Below, in pieces: positions 62,362-64,000 of a DNA stretch of 64,000 nucleotides. Location of the stretch: assembly GCA_016291655.1 (NCBI GenBank), contig JAEEYF010000094.1:1-64000 (forward strand). The letters are read 5' to 3'. The notes beneath the pieces are model-generated. The model was given only the letters and a program-made list of their open reading frames with translations. It was not told the origin of the DNA and made no database searches. Made by a program: the position numbers and the translations under genes. The stretch's first letter is position 1; each line of letters begins with the position of its first letter. Origin of the DNA: Lachnospiraceae bacterium. Its GTDB lineage: Bacteria; Bacillota; Clostridia; Lachnospirales; Lachnospiraceae.

Positions 62362-62706
62362 TCAAAGTTCAACGACTTTTCCGTCGCTCCAGATCCTTTC
62401 AAGATCATAGAAATCTCTGTTTTCTTTTGTGAAAATGTGAATGATCATATTGCCGGCATCGATCAAAGTCCAGCCGTTATTCTTTCCGCCTTCAACCTTT
62501 ACGTCCTTAAGACCGGCATTCAAAAGCGCATCTTCCGCAGCATCCACAAGTGCGTCAACCTGAGGCTGATTGTTTCCGTTGGTGATGATAAAGTAATCTG
62601 TCATAACGGAAATACTTCCTATATCGATTATTTTGATATTCTCAGCCTTTTTTTCATCCAATGCCTTATATATTGCCTTTAAAACTTCCTTTTCTTTATC
62701 TGTCAT
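62362..62706 (-). CDS. rsfS: Ribosomal silencing factor RsfS
   Basis: 114-residue RsfS (DUF143/Iojap) that binds L14 and keeps 50S subunits from joining in starvation. The pattern KIIDIGSISVMTDYFIITNGNNQPQVDALVDAAEDAL, then GWTLIDAGNMIIHIFTKENRDFYDLERIWSD (quoted in parts), is diagnostic. It follows nadD-yqeK, the conserved Firmicutes order, with GGAG near its ATG. Confidence 0.95.
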   Translation of the reverse strand: MTDKEKEVLKAIYKALDEKKAENIKIIDIGSISVMTDYFIITNGNNQPQVDALVDAAEDALLNAGLKDVKVEGGKNNGWTLIDAGNMIIHIFTKENRDFYDLERIWSDGKVVEL

Positions 62707-62729
62707 ATATTTCTCCGCTCCTTAGTTAT

Positions 62730-62795
62730 AAATGAACCCATAACCCCGTCCCCGGGTATCATTAAATGAACCCATAACCCCGTCCCCGGGTATCA
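62730..62795. repeat. Two tandem copies of a 32-bp repeat
   Basis: Two identical 32-base units (62730-62761 and 62764-62795), separated by two bases, each containing GAACCCATAACCCCGTCCC. They lie in the spacer between the NadD-YqeK gene and rsfS. The GGGGACGGGG core on the - strand resembles repetitive extragenic elements of Clostridia. Each unit has short ACCC/GGGT ends that could pair. Confidence 0.8.
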
Positions 62796-62805
62796 AAATG
62801 CTTGA

Positions 62806-64000
62806 TCAAGGTTTGACCGTATCTTTGTTTTCAAGGAAAACCTTGTAGTAGTCATAGGTTCTTTGAGTTGCCTGATCGATCTCCCGTCCTTTTTTCCCGA
62901 GAAAAATCAAGGTTGCTTCCAATATCTGCGCCGTAGCCTTGTCTATATCTCTGAAAACGAGGGATCTGACTTCCTTTAAAGGCGGTTCCATATCGGTAAA
63001 TGCCCTTTGAGGTTCAAGAAAATCCGCGCAAAAGATTATCTGTTCAAGTCTTGTCATTGCGGGACGTCCCACAGTGTGATTTATTATGGCATTAAGGAAA
63101 TCCTTGTCTTTAATGCCGTATTTGTTTTCTGCGATAAAAGCGCCCAGTTTTGCATGGATCAGCTGCTTTTGTCTGCGTTCGCAATCCGTGAGCTTTATGC
63201 CGTTTTCATCACAAAGTCTCTCCTGCTCATCCTCAGGTATTTCTTTTGCTGAGTCGTGCAAAAGACCTGCTGCTGTAGCTTTGTCAACCGCTACGCCGTA
63301 AACCATGGCTAGACTTGCCGCGGTATATGAAACGCCGAGGGAATGCTGGAATCTGAAGGTGCTCAATGTCTTTCGCATATCTTCCGTAAAGCCCCAGATC
63401 TGCTCCGGAGTAAAGTAAGCACCGTCTTTGCAGCATCCGTAAAGCTCTTTTTTATCGATATAATCAATAACCGATGAAGGTAAAGCCGCAGTTTTGAGTT
63501 CTCCCAAACGTATATGCTTTCTGATGTCGGATGAAGAAACAAAATTGCAGGGATATTCGATAAATTCAATTCTTGCATTAATGCTTTTCTTTAGCTTATC
63601 AGCTTTTTCCTTTAGCATTGCAAGCCCGGTCCCGCCTCTTTCGGCCACAAGCAGAACGCACTTGTTTACGATGTCCGCAGGATTTTTCCATTCGTCGATC
63701 CACATGAGCGAATCTCCGCCTATGATAAAATAGAACTCAGTCTCCGGCTCATTTTGAGTCATAAATGCCAAAGTATCACAGGTGTAGGTGTTTCCGGGAC
63801 GTTTGAATTCAAGATCCGAAAGAAAGTAACCGTTCTTTTCTCCGCCAAGCACCTCATCCACCGCAAGTCTGGTCATCTCCATACGGTCCTCGAAAGATAC
63901 GAGCTGTCTCGGATCCTTGTAGGCAGGACGAGCTGCCGGCATAAAAATGAGCTTGTCAAGTCCGAATTGCTCCTTTGCCGCACGGCCAAGGGACAAATGC
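62806..64000 (-). CDS. nadD-yqeK: NadD-YqeK fusion, 5' end outside the window
   Basis: About 398 residues are visible. The reading frame runs off the right edge: the first codons give HLSLGRAAKEQFGL, the middle of the NadD nucleotide-binding motif, so the true start lies outside. The NadD part (to about 195) includes FYFIIGGDSLMWIDEW and the VSSSDIRKHI loop and makes NaAD for NAD synthesis. The C-terminal YqeK HD domain has FRFQHSLGV, GLLHDSAKEIP, HAKLGAFIAENKYG and INHTVGRPAM, typical of Ap4A hydrolase. In Bacillus these are two genes, nadD and yqeK; here they are one frame. Confidence 0.9.
   Translation of the reverse strand, partial: HLSLGRAAKEQFGLDKLIFMPAARPAYKDPRQLVSFEDRMEMTRLAVDEVLGGEKNGYFLSDLEFKRPGNTYTCDTLAFMTQNEPETEFYFIIGGDSLMWIDEWKNPADIVNKCVLLVAERGGTGLAMLKEKADKLKKSINARIEFIEYPCNFVSSSDIRKHIRLGELKTAALPSSVIDYIDKKELYGCCKDGAYFTPEQIWGFTEDMRKTLSTFRFQHSLGVSYTAASLAMVYGVAVDKATAAGLLHDSAKEIPEDEQERLCDENGIKLTDCERRQKQLIHAKLGAFIAENKYGIKDKDFLNAIINHTVGRPAMTRLEQIIFCADFLEPQRAFTDMEPPLKEVRSLVFRDIDKATAQILEATLIFLGKKGREIDQATQRTYDYYKVFLENKDTVKP

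Noticed and set aside
62730..62795. CRISPR array
   Set aside because: Only two units with a two-base gap, no spacers and no cas genes.

Overview
The window looks like a stretch of a low-to-moderate GC Firmicutes chromosome, most likely class Clostridia and close to Lachnospiraceae. The evidence is the PolC-type replicative polymerase, canonical TTGACA/TATAAT promoters, strong AGGAGG ribosome sites, Rho-independent terminators, YlxR/YlxQ/YlxM, RbgA and SepF/DivIVA, and a sodium-pump decarboxylase. Nearly all genes to 61.2 kb are on the + strand; the last three are on the - strand.

Layout. (1) 1-128: the 3' end (domains V and VI) of a group II intron. (2) 0.15-3.7 kb: a Na+-pumping oxaloacetate decarboxylase operon (gamma, biotin carrier, beta, alpha). 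(3) 3.7-15.8 kb: a bactofilin, then pyrH-frr and uppS-cdsA-dxr-rseP-ispG-polC (nucleotide, isoprenoid, phospholipid and replication genes). (4) 15.8-18.8 kb: tRNA-Glu and alaS. (5) 18.8-32.3 kb: translation genes, rimP-nusA-ylxR-ylxQ-infB-rbfA-truB-ribF(short), ylxM-ffh-rpsP-khpA, rimM-trmD, rplS, rbgA-rnhB. (6) 32.3-38.5 kb: a free FlhB C-terminal-like protein, yraN, a PDZ/radical-SAM DUF512 protein, der, plsY, gpsA and a membrane EEP-family phosphatase/nuclease. (7) 38.6-47.2 kb: a membrane-anchored MutS-like ATPase, mutS, mutL, miaA and a PLP lyase. (8) 47.4-54.4 kb: division and envelope genes minCDE, mgsA, a P-loop protein, a HlyD-like protein, sepF, divIVA, lspA and an rluD-type gene, followed by a degenerate AAA/DUF4143-like protein.

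(9) 55.7-61.2 kb is the accessory part. It holds a lone BlaI/MecI-type repressor with a structured leader, then an ABC system of the MacB/FtsX type: a permease, an unknown membrane-anchored extracytoplasmic protein, an ATPase, and a second permease fused to a complete CPBP (Abi) intramembrane protease. This is the best candidate here for an undescribed system. (10) 61.2-64.0 kb, - strand: a XerS-like tyrosine recombinase with a 28-bp 11-6-11 inverted repeat in its leader (candidate dif site, at the point where gene orientation reverses), rsfS, a tandem 32-bp repeat, and a NadD-YqeK fusion cut by the window edge.

Functions are assigned from recognisable motifs and gene order only; no database search was possible. 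Start codons were chosen by ribosome site and family N-termini.
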